Below the pieces are notes generated by a model, which had not been told where the DNA came from, ran no database searches, and saw nothing but the letters and a program-made list of their open reading frames with translations. From Erythrophleum ivorense (taxonomy: Eukaryota; Streptophyta; Magnoliopsida; Fabales; Fabaceae): a stretch of 64,000 nt of DNA. The stretch spans positions 37,545,784-37,609,783 of the forward strand of contig JAIUCV010000005.1 in assembly GCA_026724425.1 (NCBI GenBank). The letters are read 5' to 3'. Position numbers and translations under genes: made by a program. Shown here piece by piece: positions 61,073 to 64,000 of the stretch (position 1 is its first letter; each line of letters opens with the position of its first letter).

Positions 61073-63550
61073 TGTAACACCATAATGACTTAACTCTAAC
61101 TAATCTCCCTCTAGGCTTGATTCCATATGATTTTCAATGAAAACGATCAAAACTGTGGTATTTTCATGCTATAAAACAGGGTTCAAACACTCATATTTTG
61201 CCTCATAGGTCCCGTGAACCCATCATTCATATTTTCTACTCAAAATCCATTTATACAACTCATACATAGCCTCAAACAACCCATGAATCACAAATATGAA
61301 GCCAAAACCAAGAAAATGCAATTTCTCAAATGAGACTAAAAGTCAGATTTTTGGCTCTAACTTTGGAAAATCATAACTAATTCTAGAAAAATGAAACTCA
61401 AGCAAACCATAGCTCTCTAGAAAGCTCTAGATGTTAAATTCACACTAAAAATAACGCCCAACCACAATCTCAGCATTTGACCATGTTTGACATTGAAAAT
61501 GAGACAGAGGTCCGGTTGTCCCTGGTACTGGTGCAACTTGTTGTCATGAACTTCGAAAATCCATAACTAATTCCACAAAAATATAATTTAGGAAAAATAT
61601 ACCAATTTGGAAAGCTACAGATGTTAACTAGAGTAAAAAATTAAGTTCATATCATTTTAGTAGCCCTTGGATCTTGATAACTGATAGAACAGTAATGAAG
61701 GTCGAATGGCTTCTCTGATATTGACATAGAACTTCAGAAAGTTCTTTCTCCCTCTACAAACCTTCGATTGAGGTGCTTCTAGTTGGTATATGTCACTGTA
61801 GATATCTAGTTTATACCCATAAAATTTCATGACAATCAGACACTATTTGGTCCATGAATGACATAGATTCATTTTTGGACCTAGTTACACAGTACAACAA
61901 CCAAAACCAACAAATTCTCCAACTTCAACAATTCACCAAATATTCCCTAGACCTCCAAATATTACCCAATTTATCTTTCCAAGAAGCTCTCAATAGGCTC
62001 TAGATGCATGTCAAATTTCATATCAAGAAGAGCTCATTGAGTCATATCTTGATAGAGCTCACAAATTTAGCAGTTTTGACACCCAAAATGGTTCAAAGTG
62101 GGTCCAAATGGCCTCCACATGTTCTAACACCTCTTGAGTAAGTTTTTAAGTATAAATATAGCATATAAGAAATGCTCAAGTGATTCAAATCATTATAAAT
62201 TTCAAATTCACTATGCTACAAGCCAAAATATACTATTACGTATAAGCTACAAAAGGGCCAAATTCCACATTTCCATTACTTTGGCTCTCTACATAGTTTA
62301 TACATCATTTATACATATTTCCATACTTGCTCAAATATTTACATCTCAAAAATAGTAGGTGCATATTCATTTTGGCACCTCTTTACATCAAAAGAACTAA
62401 AATAGCTACACAATTTCCTAAACATTTTCAATTGGCTCCTTGGTGTGCATTTGGTTCTCCTTGAACTCCACCTAACATGTTAAGATGGGAGAGGGAAGGG
62501 GGTAATATTCAGGGAATCTTAATAGCTCATACACTCATTCAAGAAAGCAATCAAGACATATAAACAAGTCAAAGCATGCAAACCATTCACAATTACACAA
62601 CACATGCTTTTCATGCCAAGAATTTCATATCAATGCCAAGAATAAGCTCTAAGGTCTTTTGGTCTAGCCTCACCCAAGTTTATGGGACTTTCGGAGAGCT
62701 ACCTTACTAGCCAACACAAGCTTTCCCTTTCAATTTCTCTTCTTCCTTCTTAGTCCCACAAGCGCAACTAGATGGAGTTGCTTCTCTTGAGCCTAGGCAC
62801 ATCAAAGAGTATGAAATTACTCTCTCATCAACAATTATTCACAAAGCTAAGGGTTTCTTCAGAGTAAACCCTACAAAGTATAAGAAACTAGGGGTTTCTC
62901 TCTCTCTAAAATTTCACCAACTTTTCTTTTTTTTTTTTCTTTGCATTTCTCAACTTATTACACTCTCTTTTAAGAGTTTCTTGCTCATTCTTGGCTAGAA
63001 TAGAGCTTTCTTACTCAACAACCCATGGAAAGGAAGCTTAGAAGGAGAAGAATAAAATCAAGAAGAAGAAACATGAAGAACTTTAAAGGTTCTTACCTTT
63101 CTTCCTTAGCTTCCCTTCTCTTAGTCTCTCTCTCTCTCTCCACAGCCCTTTTCTTTCTTTTGGTTGAAGCTTAGGTCGATTAAAGGAAAGGAAATGAATT
63201 GGGATGCTTTAAGAAGTCAAATTCTCTTTTCTTATGCTTTTCCGAACTAACCTTCACTATAGCGAAGCATAACCCTCGCTACGGCAAGCATATATCAGTC
63301 CTAGATCCCTGCTTTCGCTACGACGTGCGCTACGGCGAGCAGTTCCCTGGTTTTTGTATGGGATGCCCGCACTCACTATAGCTAGAAGCATTTTTGCTAT
63401 AGCAAAAAAGGAACTCTCGTTATAACTAGACCCTTTCTCGCTATAGCTAGGCCATTTCTCGTTATAGCTAGCAGACTTAGAAAATTTTTAGAACTTAAAA
63501 AATTTTCAGCTTTTTTTTTTTTTTTTTCTTTTCTTTTTCCGGTTGTTACA
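61073..63550 (-). repeat. Solo LTR of the left-edge gypsy family; TSD TATAT
   Basis: Starts TGTAACACCATAATG, ends CGGTTGTTACA, flanked by TATAT at 61068-61072 and 63551-63555. 2478 bp. Collinear with 2267-4951, including the CTATAG array (63250-63475). There is an approximately 300-bp deletion after 62695 relative to that copy and an approximately 80-bp extra segment near 61730-61800. No primer site or gag beside it, so it is solo. Orientation is inferred from the 2267 copy. Confidence 0.92.
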
Positions 63551-63555
63551 TATAT

Positions 63556-64000
63556 ATTCCATATTATTATACAATTTTATAAAATTATAAGGCAAAAAAT
63601 CCATTTTGTAAAGGTGTTGTATTAACTAGGTTAGCATATTAATTAACAAAATAAAACAAAAATCAACATGAAGGAAGCGGACCCAAAACTCGAGCCCATA
63701 CAGGAATCTAATAGTGCCAGTCGGATCTTTCATCCCATCAACCTAAAACCCTAAACCATTGATCACTCCCTAATTTTGATATCTTATGGCATATTTTATG
63801 ATGGAATAAGGAGTCATCTGCTTATTTTTCTTACAAATTTTGTATTTTAGTACAAATCTTTCTCCAATCAACGCAAATAAATAAAATTTAGCTTTTGCAG
63901 TCAGTTTAGCAACTCTGTGTTCATTTCATTTTGATTTTAATTTCAGAAGAGGGATAAATGCCGACTAGAAGGGAATAAAGAAAAGGAGGAGGCTAAAAAA
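63556..64000. other. Right edge, nothing recognised
   Basis: AT-rich flank of the solo LTR. No gene, repeat or RNA recognised. Confidence 0.4.

Noticed and set aside
63746..63765. CCTAAAACCCTAAACC, telomere-like
   Set aside because: Only about two imperfect units; no array.

Overview
The window looks like nuclear DNA of a flowering plant, probably a eudicot. It is AT-rich and filled with Ty3/gypsy and Ty1/copia retrotransposon debris, large TG...CA solo LTRs and CACTA (En/Spm) transposon remains. It has one recognisable intact gene, a three-exon gamma-glutamyl-peptidase-like class I glutamine amidotransferase with plant-type GT-AG introns. I cannot name the species.

Layout. 1-4951: left-edge piece of a minus-strand Ty3/gypsy element (RT, protease, gag, tRNA-iMet-type primer site, 2.7-kb 5' LTR). 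4952-9556: degraded minus-strand Ty1/copia element; the gypsy LTR abuts its polypurine tract. 9557-11150: nothing recognised. 11150-13321 and 13761-18580: two related long LTR-like units in inverted orientation (called 'family 2' here). 18586-47710: an old CACTA element whose tnp2 transposase pseudogene (minus strand) is cut into pieces by solo LTRs. The biggest interruption, 19375-38144, is a family-2 LTR with an internal 1.6-kb tandem duplication. It hosts three 'family-1' solo LTRs (A 22247-29758, C 30167-33587, D 34052-37661), and A in turn hosts solo LTR B (23753-27579). Further right, E (38728-42438) and a short family-2 LTR (43997-46423) also sit in the CACTA element, which ends in subterminal repeats at 47230-47710. 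47714-48500 holds another subterminal-repeat-like cluster. 48500-56000 is the least repetitive part. It carries a relic copia gag (about 50850-52150), a perfect 50-bp-arm foldback (52647-52772) and the peptidase gene (53182-54209, minus). 56040-57115 is a second tnp2 remnant, 57891-58165 a CACTA-type terminus, and 61073-63550 a solo LTR of the same family as the left-edge gypsy element.

The boundaries of most solo LTRs rest on TG...CA ends plus 5-bp target-site duplications read from the sequence: AGTTA, TAAAG, TAACC, AATAT and TATAT are perfect; GGGGT/AGGGT, ATAAA/ATAGA, GTTTT/CTTTT and ACTTG/ACTTA have one mismatch each. Insertion order is therefore readable: CACTA first, then family-2 LTRs and E, then A, C and D, then B. 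Only the left-edge gypsy copy keeps internal sequence, so recombination to solo LTRs has dominated. Apart from the peptidase, every protein-coding trace is a broken transposon gene. No RNA gene or CRISPR array was recognised, and I found no convincing new molecular system. The main items for follow-up are the foldback next to the gene, a short stem-loop shared by otherwise diverged LTRs, and the ordered nest itself.
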